Positions 35,953-48,181 of a stretch of DNA of 64,000 bases are shown here, piece by piece. Below the pieces are notes generated by a model. The model ran no database searches. It was not told where the DNA came from and was given only the letters and a program-made list of their open reading frames with translations. The DNA is taken from assembly GCA_037833965.1 (NCBI GenBank), contig AP031355.1:25445501-25509500 (forward strand), written 5' to 3'. Each line of letters opens with the position of its first letter. Positions within the stretch are counted from its first letter, which is position 1. Source of the DNA: Marchantia polymorpha subsp. ruderalis. Taxonomy: Eukaryota > Streptophyta > Marchantiopsida > Marchantiales > Marchantiaceae. Position numbers and translations under genes: made by a program.

Positions 35953-36096
35953 TTACAATATAGACTGCGTGATTCATTCACTCTTTACAAGTCAGCCGAC
36001 TGACTCGTAAAGGGTTAGACTCGCGATTCACCAGGATATAGTATGCGTGATTCAGTCTATATTGTAAATATGAGTTTTGGTGAATCGTGAGTCTAA
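35953..36096. repeat. Compound foldback with interleaved inverted repeats
   Basis: Arm A (TTACAATATAGACTG, 35953-35967) is the reverse complement of A' (36053-36067). Arm B (TTAGACTCGCGATTCACCA, 36015-36033) pairs with B' (36078-36096) with one mismatch. The order is A-B-A'-B', so both stems cannot nest simply. A third hairpin (CTTTACAAGTCA with TGACTCGTAAAG, 35983-36009) lies between A and B. Confidence 0.85.
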
Positions 36097-36383
36097 GTCT
36101 CTCGTTATTCAGTCTAGACTGCTACAGTAGATCTGTCAGGAGGTGCAATATTTTCCCATCACAAACACCGATTATAGATCGGTGTAGGAAGCTACTGGCA
36201 GTGATTGCAACATTAGTTTCTGCGATGGAAGTATGGGCAGAATTGGATCAGCTTGGATCTCCGTCTCTCCTGAATCCAGTTTCCCAGAGCCGAGCTCGAG
36301 AGATCTGCCACCGAACCCACAGATATCCTCGGCTAGACATCCGGGCACAATTCAATCAACTTGCTGATAAGTAGCTCTTTGTT

Positions 36384-36440
36384 GATGCACAACGTTATCC
36401 AGCCTTCACACTTTGTGAAAGCTGGGCAACATTGTGCATC
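36384..36440. repeat. Imperfect hairpin with 27-bp arms
   Basis: Arms 36384-36410 and 36414-36440 (GATGCACAAC... with ...GTTGTGCATC-like complement) pair with four mismatches, all transitions, and a very short loop. Confidence 0.85.
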
Positions 36441-36462
36441 GACACAGTGTGAGAGATGTGTG

Positions 36463-36484
36463 TTTTAGTGTGTTCACACTAAAA
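36463..36484. repeat. Perfect 10-bp hairpin
   Basis: TTTTAGTGTG (36463-36472) and CACACTAAAA (36475-36484) are exact reverse complements separated by TT. It lies just beyond the 27-bp hairpin. Confidence 0.85.
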
Positions 36485-36635
36485 CTTTTCTCAGACACTC
36501 GAGGAACTTCTCTCACTGTAATATGGAGGCAGTGGGAGTCAAGCCGTAGAAAGACTGGCCACACTCAGCATTTCTATGAAGTTTTTCGTGTTTTTATCTT
36601 ACCAAAAAGTGGCCCTGATGAGTTCCAGATCGTTC

Positions 36636-36776
36636 CATAACCTTCTAATAGTGACATGCCCTGTGCTAGAGTTGAATGTCATTATTGTGGTTGTTTAATC
36701 ATGAATATAACCTCCTAATAATAACATACAATGGTGTTAGAGTTAGATGTCACTATTGAGAGTTGTGATTTATGAA
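36636..36776 (+). repeat. Degenerate tandem pair of about 70 bp
   Basis: ATAACCTTCTAATAGTGACA...GTTGAATGTCATTATTG and ATAACCTCCTAATAATAACA...GTTAGATGTCACTATTG follow each other, with about 80% identity by eye. The word GTCACTATTG recurs several times to about 37200. Confidence 0.7.
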
Positions 36777-39700
36777 AACAAATCTCATAGATTTCTTATG
36801 GTACAGTACATTCTATAAATGTGTTGTTTGATTTTAAAATTGCTTTCATTTGCACATTTGTATTGTTCATGACGACTAACGGAGATATTATAATTGCGTT
36901 TGAATTTAGATTAGTACACAAAAATCTGAATGTAACAATTGATGATAATGTATGTAGCGATTTATTTTATTGAAGCATAGAGAGAGTAATTTGTTGAGAT
37001 AAATACTTAAATAAACATCTGCCAAATTTTTAGCTCCTAAATTACATTTGAAATTGTCACTATTGGATAATATCATGTCACTATTGGGAATAGTGACGTA
37101 CTGTTCTTATTTGAACAGATTTTCAAGTTAAACATCAATGAATCTGAAATTTTACGTCACTAATGAGAATATGCCATTCATAAGAGATGACACTATTGGA
37201 AGGTTTAGCTCTTTATATAATGTTGAAAGATATATATAATGTAAATGAATACTTCTTACTTTTACAGTAATCTTCCGATTAAGTACGCAAATTGATCCTA
37301 TGAAGATTTTGCGCACTTAACATGGAGGTGCATACTTAATAAAAACAAGTATGTTCATACCAAGGTTTGCGCTAGAAATGTTTGTCCGGGCTTGTTCACA
37401 ATTATATGAGCTTAAGAGTTTGAGTGAATATGGACTCCGTGAACTATGTACCATGTATCCAAGCCCGAACAAAACAATGATTTGTTTTGTTTTGCTTGGA
37501 ACTTCAAAAAAAGATGAAGTACCTGAACTAAAGTTCTCAGATTGTATAAAATAATATAAGTTCCAATGTCACACTCAAATTAAATTAGCTATGGACATTG
37601 TTTGTGGTAAAAACAAAATTCGACTAACACGAAGTAAAAGTTCCACAAGAAAGTCGCTAATTGCAGTTGTGTCTTTGGAGAGATCCGCCGAAGGAGCTCA
37701 CCGTGCTCGCAAAATGATTGACATCTCTGAACACCAAGAACTAATGCCTGCAGTCAACCGTCCACGAATTCTCTAAAACCGGTCATGGACTTGCACTTTT
37801 GTATCGGGGCTAGAACTAACACAAAATCTTTCTCTTTTAACTTATAAAAAACTCTCTTTTAACAAACCCAAAGACGTTTTATTGAACGCTACTTAATCCT
37901 TTTGACTCTTACCGTGCTCAATCCTAATTTTTACTTCATTTGAATCACTCATATATGTATGTGATTTGATGCTTGACCACTCCAACGCAACTCCGAATGC
38001 ATACCAGTGAGTTTGTACATAGAGTCTTTTGGTGCTATGATAGAAAGTCAAGAGTAAACAACCAAGATCGTAGGCTAAGATCTTGAAGCAATCACTTAGT
38101 GCAATTTAAATTAATTATAATCTGAAATGGAATGGATAAACGAAGCCTCGAATAAAACGTTAGGCCTTGATGAGGTAAGGTACCAAGATGAGACGAACAC
38201 AATCTATGGACGGATGAGTGGAGTGGTTGTTCAATTTTCCTTTTTTTTCACTATGTCTTTCTTTGGTATTTTGTTGCTATAATTTATTTGACTTTTCCTA
38301 AATTCTAAACTTGATCTGTGTTTTTTTGGATAAAATTTGCGTTCTTACCTAGGATGCGTATTTAAATCCATGCATACTTAGCGGCAAGGTTCCTGTAATG
38401 TAATCATATTATAATATTAAAAATTTATTGTCATTTTTTAAGTGTTAAATTATAAATATTGATCAAAATATAATTAATTTGCTAATAAAATTATTTACAG
38501 TCTAAATTTCTTCTTACCCATTATTTTATATTTCTTATTTAATGTTCTAAAATATATATATAATAAGAAAAAAATTCACTCTTTCATCTTCAAATCTTTA
38601 TCAACTATATATTTAAATCATGAGCAATTTAATTATAAGGTAACTTTCAAAAATGTAACAGATAATATCGAAAGAGGCTAAAGTGTAGCTATTGCAACTT
38701 TTGATGTTCAGATATTTAAATGTATATACAAAAAACAATTCAATTCAAAGTAAGATCATGAATTAATATTAAAATTTGTAGTCATATATGATCATTTTCA
38801 TTTTATGTACACATTTTTTGAACTAGATAAGTTGATTTTAAGTTAATCTATAATAGACAATATAGAAAATATATAATGCATACATTTGTAAAATTGTAAA
38901 TGTTATATGATTGTAATTCTTATTCGTTTATTGACATTTTATAATGAAAAATTCTAATATATTTGTAAGATGTTATATTTACATATATATATTTATATCA
39001 ATATATATATATATACAAATTTATATCAAATTTATCACTTTTGTAATAAAACATGTATATAATATAAAAGCTCAATTTTAAATTAAAAAAAAAGCCTACA
39101 AATGGATCAATAAAATGAAAATCAACAAATACAATTCTTCATATATGTAATGCAAACATTAATTTACATGTATTTCAAACATTGATTTATTTGAACGTGT
39201 ATTTAAAGTTTGAAGTTGTTGATAATTTTGTCAAAATGAATACATGCCATTTAAAAAAATTATATTATGTTTTTTAATAAAAAATGATTTTAATCTACAT
39301 ATTTAAACATTTTGAGCTCAATTTTGAACCATGACAACCAAAAACTTGGACGTTGATGGCCAAGAATTTGAACATCGGTGGCGACAAGCTAGTCATTATA
39401 CAAACTTTCAAAACTTGTCATACTTTCAATTTGAATATTGGATTTAATATATTTAATTGAGAAGTTGTAAAGAATTCAATAATTATCATTTTTAATATTT
39501 TTTTGCACAATAAACGTTTTAGAATGTCAAGTTGGACATGATACTCAAAATTAATGTTTGACATTAATAATTGAATAACAAATGGATATGAGTTTAAGTA
39601 TTTCAAAATGATTCAAATCAATTTCAATGTTGTTGAACAATGATTTTGAGAATTTCAAGATAAATTTCAATAAATTTGAACGTTGCCTAATGTTGATTTT

Positions 39701-40507
39701 GAATATTACGTCAAATTTGGCATTTGTGAAATATACATTAATCCAAACAAACAGTAACTCGTTATAAATCTACAAAGCAATCTAAATTTTAGATTCAAAC
39801 TAAAAGTATGACAAATTTTGAAAGTGTACATGAATGCCAAAAACTTTAACCTTGTTGCAATCAAGGTTAAAGTCTTTGGCACTCATGTCCAAATAAAGAG
39901 TTGAAAATTATTGTATTTTGTTCTAGTGATAGAGTGAAAATGTATGGCAGTGATAGTGTGTACTCTATGTTTTCATCTGCAATATCGTGCAGTCTTGTTT
40001 GTCAATCTTGAGTAGAAAAGTCTATCATACTTTCTAGTACTAACCTTTGATTGAGTGAATGGAAACATTGAATACAAAAAAAAAAACGATAAATGTTTCT
40101 AAATTATGCTTATACAAGTACTGAATATCTAATTATTCAATCATTTATTCTCATCATGCAATTTGTTGAGATTTCATAATGCACAAAATGCAATGATCTT
40201 CAATTTTACATCAACATAATAAAATATAAAAATCAAGACGTAAAGTAGCTTAATGAACAAATTACATTTTGGAAACATTATTTTAAAATTTTATTAAATT
40301 TTATATGCTTTTTTTGAGTTTAACACTATATGTATAATGTTTTAATATATATTATTATAAGTAAAAAATTTATTAAGATATGATAAGATTTGAAAAAAAA
40401 AAATTTATTTATTTATTTATTTACAATATGTTAGTTGAAAATATCATTTTAGTATGTCTTTTGAATTATGAAAATTTCATTTTTATTTATCTACACATAT
40501 ATCTTGA
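36777..40507. other. AT-rich intergenic DNA
   Basis: Very AT-rich with long poly-A/T and TA stretches and no credible coding frame. Contains short inverted pairs at 37279-37291/37308-37320 and 37383-37394/37460-37471, and a stronger foldback listed separately. Probably old transposon-derived DNA. Confidence 0.6.
39828..39888. repeat. Near-perfect foldback, 27-bp arms, 7-base loop
   Basis: Arms 39828-39854 and 39862-39888 pair at 25 of 27 positions; both mismatches are A/G. The core is AAACTTTAACCTTG, loop TTGCAAT. Length and shape are like a short MIRNA or siRNA foldback. Confidence 0.88.
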
Positions 40508-40710
40508 ATTTCTTATTTTAATATGTCAATCTTTATCTTGATAAGTTTTAAAAAACTTGAATATTCAATCATCCATAAACATGAATAAGAGTAAAATCCT
40601 TCAACTCAAATAATTAAGTAATATTGAAACTTTAATTTAAAATTGTCATTGCTATAAATTTATGTGACATTGTTTTTATATTTGAGAATATGTATTTATA
40701 TATATATATA

Positions 40711-41630
40711 GCGATATATTAATAGTCCTCACCCTACTACACCCTAGAAGCTCCAGCCAATCCATTTCAGTTTCAGATCCAAGGTCCGTTCTCTGGTGCC
40801 ATCCCATTGTACTTCCTTGGTGATTACAGTTGGAACACTACCGAACTCTCTGTCCACCCTGAGACCTTTGCCAAGAATCGGGAGTTGGAAATGATCCACG
40901 CCCGATAGCATGTTGGGAGCTTTGGGATTTGTGAACCCTACCGAACTCTCTGTCGACCCTGAGATCTTTGCCAAGAATCGGGAGTTGGAAATGATCCACG
41001 CCCGATAGCATGTTGGGAGCTTTGGGATTTGTGAACCCTGAGCTACTGATTGAACTTGGCAATGAATTCTCATGGCCATTGTAAGATAAGCAAGGCAAAC
41101 GCTCTAAGGGAATCTCTGAATCATGACATTGGGAGTCCAAAATCCAAAATCCAACCTAAGCCCACACACATCATCCATGTCCGTTGCCAGAAGATCAATG
41201 CATAATTTACGAGAAATTGGGTAAGGTAGAGGAAGAGCAATTCTCAAAAAAATGAATAAACAGTGTCAGCATGGCCCCATGATCAAAACCGGACTATTTT
41301 GATCGGTTATTACTCAGTTTAGGATGAGTCTGAAGTGATTTTGTACCTTTCGTCTTGGGGTATAGGATATCGTCTTTTCAGTTCAAAAACACAGGTTCAA
41401 ATCTCGTAAGGTACACTCTTCACTAAGGTTGCTTTAAAAGCAAAGTGAAAAAAGATTTCTGGCGCACAGGGAGGAACACTTTCGCCGAGCTAAAGTTGAA
41501 CGCCAATGAGGTGGCCTTGAGTCGATCTACAATTAGTCACGAATTGAAATTGAAATGAATTGGCTGGAGCTTCTAGGTTGTAGTAGGATGAGGGCTAATT
41601 AGCGTCAACTGGGAGATAACTAGCCCCTCC
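40711..41630. mobile_element. Non-autonomous TIR element core, copy 1
   Basis: The left end (CCTCACCCTACTACACCCTA, continuing GAAGCTCCAGCC) is the inverted match of the right end (GGCTGGAGCTTCTAGGTTGT, continuing AGTAGGATGAGG). No transposase frame is visible. Compared with copy 2 the outer left terminus and about 30 bases of inner left TIR are missing. Flanks are TA-rich, so a target duplication cannot be seen. Confidence 0.75.
40838..41037. repeat. 100-bp direct duplication inside copy 1
   Basis: CCGAACTCTCTGTC begins at 40841 and again at 40941; the 100-base units match almost completely. Copy 2 of the element has only one version, so this arose after the two units separated. Confidence 0.9.
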
Positions 41631-41633
41631 TCT

Positions 41634-41665
<32 letters not shown>

Positions 41666-41681
41666 GTGTGTGTGTGTGTGT
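41634..41681. repeat. TA/TG microsatellite
   Basis: A run of TA with a CA interruption passes into a TG run. A shorter version lies at the matching place in unit 2 (about 43035-43082). Confidence 0.9.
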
Positions 41682-42163
41682 GATTTTAAAGTAGATATAA
41701 CTCAAGTTAGCATAATCTTACTTAACAGGGCTTACATATCATTATATATGAAAGTTAATTGTATTTTTTGATGACACAAACTTTGTGAGTAAACATTATG
41801 TTTTTGTGAATATATCTCAACTAAATGACCCACGTTAGAAAGTAAGTTTGTAGTATATGGTGTGTGAAATCTACATTTGGAATACTTCATTGCCATTTTT
41901 AGCATACATTATTTCGTTTAGTTTTTTAATGACCTTATTTCTTATTTTAATATGTCAATCTTTATTTTGATAAGTTAAAGAAACTTGAATATTCAATCAT
42001 CTTTAAGCATGAATAAGAGTAAAAACTTTCAATTCAAATAATGAAGTAATATTGAAATTTTAATTTAGAATTGTCATTGCTATAAATTTATGTGACAGAG
42101 TTTTTATATTCAAGAATATGTATAAATATATAAATATATATATATATATATACATACATATAA

Positions 42164-43029
42164 AACGACTAATTATTTCTTCAGTTGAGGCTAATTAGCC
42201 CTCACCCTACTACACCCTAGAAGCTCCAGCCTATTCATTTCAGTTTCAATACGTGACTAATCGTTGTATTGATCCAAGGTCCGTTCTCTTGTGCTATCCC
42301 ATTGTACATCCTCAGTGATTACGGTTGGAACACTACCAAACTCTTTGCCAATCCCGAGACCTTCGTCAAGAATCGGAAGCTAGATATGATTCATGTCCGA
42401 TAGCATGTTGGGAGCTTTGGCGACTATGACCCCCGAGCTACTGGCCGAACGTGGCAATGAATCCCATGGCCATTGTAAGATAAGCAAGACAAGCGCTTTA
42501 AGGGAATCACTGGATCATGACATTGGGAGTCCAGAATCCAACTTAAACCCACACACATACTCCCTGTCCATTGGTAGAAGATCAAAGTCATAATTTATGA
42601 GAAATTGGATAAGGTAGAGTAAGAGCAATTCTTAAAAGAATGGACAAATAGGATCAACAGGGCCCCCATGATCCAAACCGGACTGTTTTGATCAGTTATT
42701 CCTCATTTTTTATGAGTTTGAAGTGATTTCATACCTTTTGTTTTGGGGTATAAGACATCTTCTTTTCATTTCAAAAACACGGGTTCAAATCCCGTAAGAT
42801 ACACTCTTCACTAAGGTTGCTCTAAAAGCAAAGTGAAAAAGATTTCTGGCGCACAAGGAGTAACACTTTCGTCGAGTTGAAGTTAAAGGCAGATGGAGTG
42901 GCAACGGAGAACGGGCCTCGGATCGATCCACAATTAATCACGTATCAAAACTAAAATGGTTTGACTAGAGCTTCTAGGGTGTAGTAGGATGAGTGCTAAT
43001 TAGCCTCAACTCAGAGATAACTAGCCGTT
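42164..43029. mobile_element. Non-autonomous TIR element core, copy 2, with about 100-bp terminal inverted repeats
   Basis: Left TIR (42164-42262, AACGACTAATTATTTCTTCA...) and right TIR (42932-43029, ending CTAGCCGTT) are inverted matches over about 98 bases. They include GTTGAGGCTAATTAGC, CCTACTACACCCTAGAAGCT and ACGTGACTAAT/ATTAATCACGT. The interior is about 670 bp without a convincing protein frame. At 42779-42797 it holds a T-arm-like palindrome (CGGGTTCAAATCCCG) about 40 bases after GGGGTATAAGAC, reminiscent of the internal promoter of a tRNA gene. Probably a MITE-like or foldback element. Confidence 0.8.
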
Positions 43030-43330
43030 ACCTATCTATCTATATATATATATATACATACATACACATAGAGAGTGTGTGAGTGATTTTAGAATAGATA
43101 GCATTATCTATTAACAGGGCTAGCGTATCATTATATTTGAAAGGTAGTTGTATTTCTTGGTGACACAAACTTTGTGAGTAAAACATTATGTTTCTGTTAA
43201 ATATATTTCAACTAAATGATCCACCTTAGAAAGTACGTTTGTAGTATATGGTGTGTGAAATCTGCATTTGGAATACTTCATTGTCATTTTTAGCATACAT
43301 TATTTCGTTTAGTTTTTTTAATGACCTCAT

Positions 43331-46300
43331 TTTAAAAGTCATAACCGGACAAAATTATTGGATGCAATTATTATAGATAATTTCATCAAATTTTAATTTT
43401 ACATCTTCATAATCTATATTTAAAAAATTAATATACTTGCAATACCTTAGTTTTGATATGGAAATTTTCATATATTTATAAAATATATTAAAATTTTATT
43501 TTTATTTACTGGACTCAATGATTATAAGTATTTATAAACTATGTTTTTATTTCAAAACGTGTGTAATTATAATATAAAATTTGATTTTCATAAAATGATA
43601 CATTTTGGATGTTTTCTGACAAGCAGTTATTAGTTTCATACATAGATGATTAAATTGAAGTATATTATCTATTTCAGCAAGTTATTCAATGATCAAATCG
43701 GTTGATTCATTCTATTTATAATGTGCTCAATTTTAAATATTGTAAATTAGTATCTACTGACATTCTTAGATCAAAATGCAAAAAAAAATTCAGTGATATC
43801 AATAAGAAAAAAATAAAAAAGCTGATATTTATTTATTTATATATGTATTACATTCTCATTTGAATATCACATTGCATGTAATCATCAGAATTTTTTATAT
43901 GATTGAACAAAGGTCAAAGATTGTAGATGATAATTATAAGTGTGTTGGATCTAGCATCATAATCTTTATCATTGTTTAGTTCTTCTAAAAGGTTTTAAAA
44001 GAAAATTGGATAAGTTTTTTCACTGTAAAATCTATATATTTACATACATACATATAGTTTGTATGACAGGAGACACCGTAATACTTACATGAAATCTATT
44101 TTCCTTTTAATTGTATGATTTCTTACCGACTTCAAGTAAATATTTGCTTTGAGGTCTGGCGATCCAAAAAGTAGTACCTGTTACTTTCCTAAGGAAAATT
44201 TGCAAGGAATCGTTCGAGGGTAATGATTAGGAGCCTCTAACTTATCCTACCGGGTAGCACAGATATATAAATGTAAACAATGACATAAATAATGATAGTA
44301 ACAACAACAGTAAAGTGCCTTAAACATGCCGTTCTCATGTGTGCATCAGGTCTTCCTGTTTTTTGCCTCAAGTTTCCATCCATGATATGATCCATGGGTA
44401 TGATCCCAACAAAAGAGAAGACAGAAATGTCTCAGTGATGACATCGCTGATCCATAAATTGTCCATAAATTGGGTGCAACAATTTGCCCTCAAATATGAC
44501 CTCCCTACTTCGCTTTGATCTGAACCGCTAACGTTGAGCAGCTTGCTACTCCAGCTCCCCAAATGCTACAGCGAGGGAATCTTACATCTCATTTTGATTT
44601 TGCCTCTTTATAAAATTCGGAAATTTCAAATTCGAATGACTAGATTAATCCGAACTCGATGAAATGATCAAACATCCGATTTCGCAGGAAACGACATGAC
44701 GGCGCTCTCTTGCTCAGAGGGACATAGTGTTTGGTCGACTACGAGCCAAATTCAGCAATGGCCGCAGTATTTTCTAGAGAAAGTTCGTGTATGATATGAT
44801 GCAGCAATGCAGCATCCACCAAGATTCGCCTCCGAGGATACTGCAATGAAGACTAAGACAAATCCTCCATCGCTGCGGGCGGAATAGAAGGCAAAAGAGC
44901 AAGATTCCTACAATATCTAATCAAATCCATCCAACTTCCGCATCTCAGAGCATTTTTGCTTTGCATTGCCACCGCCAACTGTCGGTTTGAGAGTTGAGCC
45001 AGATACAGGTTAGGAACGCCATGTCTTCAGTCCAGAGTTAGTTTCTCAAAGCCTTTCACATTTTGGGACTCTAAATCAACCGATGTGAACTATTTTAGAT
45101 TACAAAGTGTATCATTAACAATTTTCAAATTTGCAAATCTCGGCTATGAATTTGTTTTTGCAGCAGCTTGTTACATACATTGTTTGTGTGTAGTTGTATT
45201 CATAATGTTTTCACGGGAATATTAAACTTTTATGGGAGTGATCCGGGGATCTTCCATACTTATCTTCATCTTTTTCATGATTGCTGAGTTGCTTTTAAGC
45301 TCCGCGTAAATTTTGGCAAAAGGTAGGCAGCTGACTACTAATTTGCTCAGTGAATTTTTTGGGTTCTAGAATAGCACTTAGGGTTTGGCCCTCTTCTACA
45401 TGCACTAGAATGCATTACATTTTATGACGATCCGTAATTTTTATTCTTGTTCAGCAAGTTCCAGTGGATGCTTTTTGCTGGGGGATTGACTCTTAGCAAT
45501 AACAAACCCAAACTTTCTACTAGGCTCAACTTGTCGACCAGGTCATGGTTCAAAGAGGAACTCGGTTTTGACGTCGGATACACATAGAGCTCTTCCCTCG
45601 CTCTCTCACTATGCTGATTCACATATATATGTCATGGATATCGTATGTAGTAAAAAAACGTGTTTCAATCAACTAAACAATTCTTGAGAAATTCAAAGAG
45701 GGAGTCAATGGAGACCAACGAGTTGAGGAAGCTGTTCAATAGGTTGTGGGTGTTAGGGAGAATGGGTTTAGGCTTGTGTGGATCGGACTCAGGTTTCGAG
45801 GTCATAGGAGGACCGTGATACGTGAAGTGGTGTAGACTCCGTCACAATTGAAGTACTTTCGGAAATATAAGCGGCCACTTCGTGACTTTATGAGGTCGAC
45901 AATTACATCACTCCTAATTTCTCGAGCATCCTAACTCTATTCTCCTTTCTCCAACCCACTTCTGAAACTGAATCTTGCCTGAAAAGTTCTTTTGATTATT
46001 CTCCTAAATATGTTTTCCCCAGCTCATGTGATGACGCAGTTTCTCGAATGTGTTTGTGAGGGTGCACTATTGTAATTCGCAGAAATGCTGTGATTTCCAT
46101 GATAAAGATAGGGTTAGGAACTTGGAGCAAGAGGCACCGAGAAATATTGCAAAAAGGATGGGAAGACCCAGAACAGGGAAGAAACAAATCGGGTAACATG
46201 CAACGAGCTCCAATGGGTTGAGTTCATCCCTTCGATTTCTGACGTTTGAGCTATGTTGCTCAGAGAAGAAGATGTGGGCCCGAGGACAAATTGTTGAATC

Positions 46301-46782
46301 GAAGGCATATCGTTCATTGGGCCATCGCCATCTTCATGGCACCAGCGATGGGCGAATGGGAGCGGTCTGAGGGGCCTGGAGAGGTTCGCTAGAGTTAGAA
46401 GAGACGTCAAATTGGCCGGGGGCTGATAGGGGGAGCTAGAGTAGCATCATCTGATCATCAAGGCCAATCCAATCCAACCCAATCCAAATCACCCAATCCC
46501 AGAGGCGATCGCAGCCAGAAGTCCAAAAGCGAGGGGCCTTCAATCCATCCACAGACGCAGGCGTCTGTCGATTCCATTGGCAAGCAGCTCGCGGACGAGG
46601 AGTGGACCACTTGCGTGGGCAGAAGAGGTGAGCACGCGCTTCGACCCTTAGAGCGCTTAAGATTTGCTTTCCTTGCTCTCATTCCCCCGTCGGCCTCGAG
46701 CAGCAGAGAGAGAAAGAAGACAGCATCAGAACTCGCATCGGCAGCACGTAGCCAACCAGCTTTCCGCTCGTTGTTTGGAGCC
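43331..46782. other. Intergenic, then PsbP upstream region
   Basis: AT-rich to about 44300, then mixed composition. No conserved coding frame. 46440-46782 is GC-rich and likely the promoter and leader of the first PsbP gene. Confidence 0.55.
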
Positions 46783-47890
46783 ATGGCCGCCTCTGCTACC
46801 TCCGCTCTGTCCATGGCAAAGGTCGCTGCCTGCCCAGCGAACCTCGCCTCCTCTCGATCAGCCGTGTCCGGAACCTCGGTCGGTGTTGCCTTCCCCGGCA
46901 CCGTCTTGGCCTCCAAGGCCATCTCCGTCAACTGCCGCGCTTCAGCTGAGGAGAAGGAAGTCACCTCCCGCCGATCTGCCCTCGCCCTCCTCGCTGGCCT
47001 CGTCGCCGTCGGTGCCAAGGCCTCCCCCGCCCTCGCTGCTTACGGAGAGTCTGGTAAGAAACCTTGTCCAGACATGTCGAACATTTGACAGTTTCTTGCA
47101 TCGGAAAGAACCTGAGTAAATCTCTCATTGCAAAACTTTTCCGTCGATAGCGGTAGATGTTTCTAAGGTCTTCGTGCATGCTCTGATTCGTGCTTGAATG
47201 TGTCGAACAGCCAATGTTTTCGGTACCCCCAAGGTGCAGTCTGGCTTCACCACCTACTCCGGAGAGGGCTTCACCGTGGACCTACCATCCAAGTGGAACC
47301 CGAGCAAGGAGAAGGAATTCCCCGGACAGGTCCTGAGATACGAGGACAACTTCGACCAACTTTCCAACCTCTCCGTCTCCATCGTCAGCGCCCCGGTCAA
47401 GTCCATCAAGGACTACGGCTCGCCCGAGAAGTTCTTGTCTGAGGTAAGCTCATCACCTTCCCCTCCCCAGTACTTCAAGTTTTAATAAATCCAACATTTG
47501 GCTTTCGGCATTTCCTTCGCGCCCGGCGGACGACGAAGAGTGAGGGTCTGACTCGACGAGGGTTGTGGTGTCATACAGGTCTCATACCTTCTCGGAAAGC
47601 AATCGTACGACGGACAGACAGCATCCGAGGGAGGATTCGACAAGAACGCCGTGGCCACCGCCAGCATCTTCACCGCCGAAGAGAAGGAAGTGAACGGCAA
47701 GACCTACTACAACTTGGAGGTGCTGACCCGTACCGGAGACGGAAACGAGGGAGGCAGGCACCAGTGCATCGTGGCCACCGTCGACAACGGGAAATTGTAC
47801 ATCTTCAAGGCGCAGGCCGGAGACAAGAGGTGGTTCAAGGGATCAGAGAAGTTCGTGCACGGAGCCGCCGACTCTTTCACCGTAGCTTAA
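46783..47890 (+). CDS. PSBP: PsbP, 23-kDa oxygen-evolving enhancer protein 2 (copy 1), 3 exons
   Basis: Exons 46783-47053, 47211-47443 and 47579-47890 join in phase to 271 residues. The start ([20 protein letters not shown]) opens a chloroplast transit peptide. It is followed by a lumen signal with the twin-arginine [20 protein letters not shown] and cleavage site ALA/AYGES, as expected for Tat-dependent import into the thylakoid lumen. The mature part, from AYGES, begins [13 protein letters not shown] and keeps [53 protein letters not shown] and GDKRWFKG; length (about 185) is normal. PsbP stabilises calcium and chloride binding at the photosystem II manganese cluster. An in-frame upstream ATG at 46615 would add 56 non-conserved residues and was not chosen. 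Paralogue of the gene at 53987. Confidence 0.97.
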
Positions 47891-48134
47891 GCAGCTAGCC
47901 ACGCCAGGATCTGTAGATAGGGATAGTTCGGACTGTCTCTCTTCAAAGGTGACGGGTGAAGAAAGGCTGCGTGCGAAACATTTGTCGATTTTTACGATCT
48001 TTACCGATGGGACGAAGGAGTTTTCTTCAGACGGGAGTGGGGTGGCTCTATCTGATGTTGCTGACCTGCCGGTGAGGATTAGTCTATTGTCTGCACTGTG
48101 CTGGAGTGCATTGATGATGTCTGTAACCTAAGGC

Positions 48135-48181
48135 CTTGTAACATAATGTACAGTTTAAAACATGAGAGACAAAGTTACAAG
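48135..48181 (+). other. 3'-flank hairpin element shared with the second PsbP gene
   Basis: CTTGTAAC (48135-48142) and GTTACAAG (48174-48181) form an 8-bp stem. Between them is ATAATGTACAG then a run ending in ACATGAG, which also occurs in the same order beside the second PsbP gene. It lies 245 bases after the stop codon, so it is probably in the 3' UTR or at the poly(A) region. Confidence 0.75.

Larger units (their letters stand above)
40508..43330. repeat. Tandem pair of about 1.4-kb units
   Basis: Unit 1 (about 40508-41936) and unit 2 (about 41937-43330) align throughout: left AT-rich arm (TCTTATTTTAATATGTCAATC...), a GC-richer core, a TA/TG microsatellite and a right arm ending CGTTTAGTTTTTTAATGACC. 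The period is about 1429 bp. The junction between units is abrupt and no third unit is seen on either side. Confidence 0.9.

Noticed and set aside
40744..41140. Two minus-strand ORFs of about 100 codons with repeated peptide blocks
   Set aside because: The repetition comes from the 100-bp DNA duplication in the TIR element; copy 2 does not keep the frame.
41380..41410. A true tRNA gene at GGTTCAAATCTCG
   Set aside because: No acceptor stem or anticodon arm can be assembled around the T-arm-like motif in either copy; only the internal-promoter resemblance remains.
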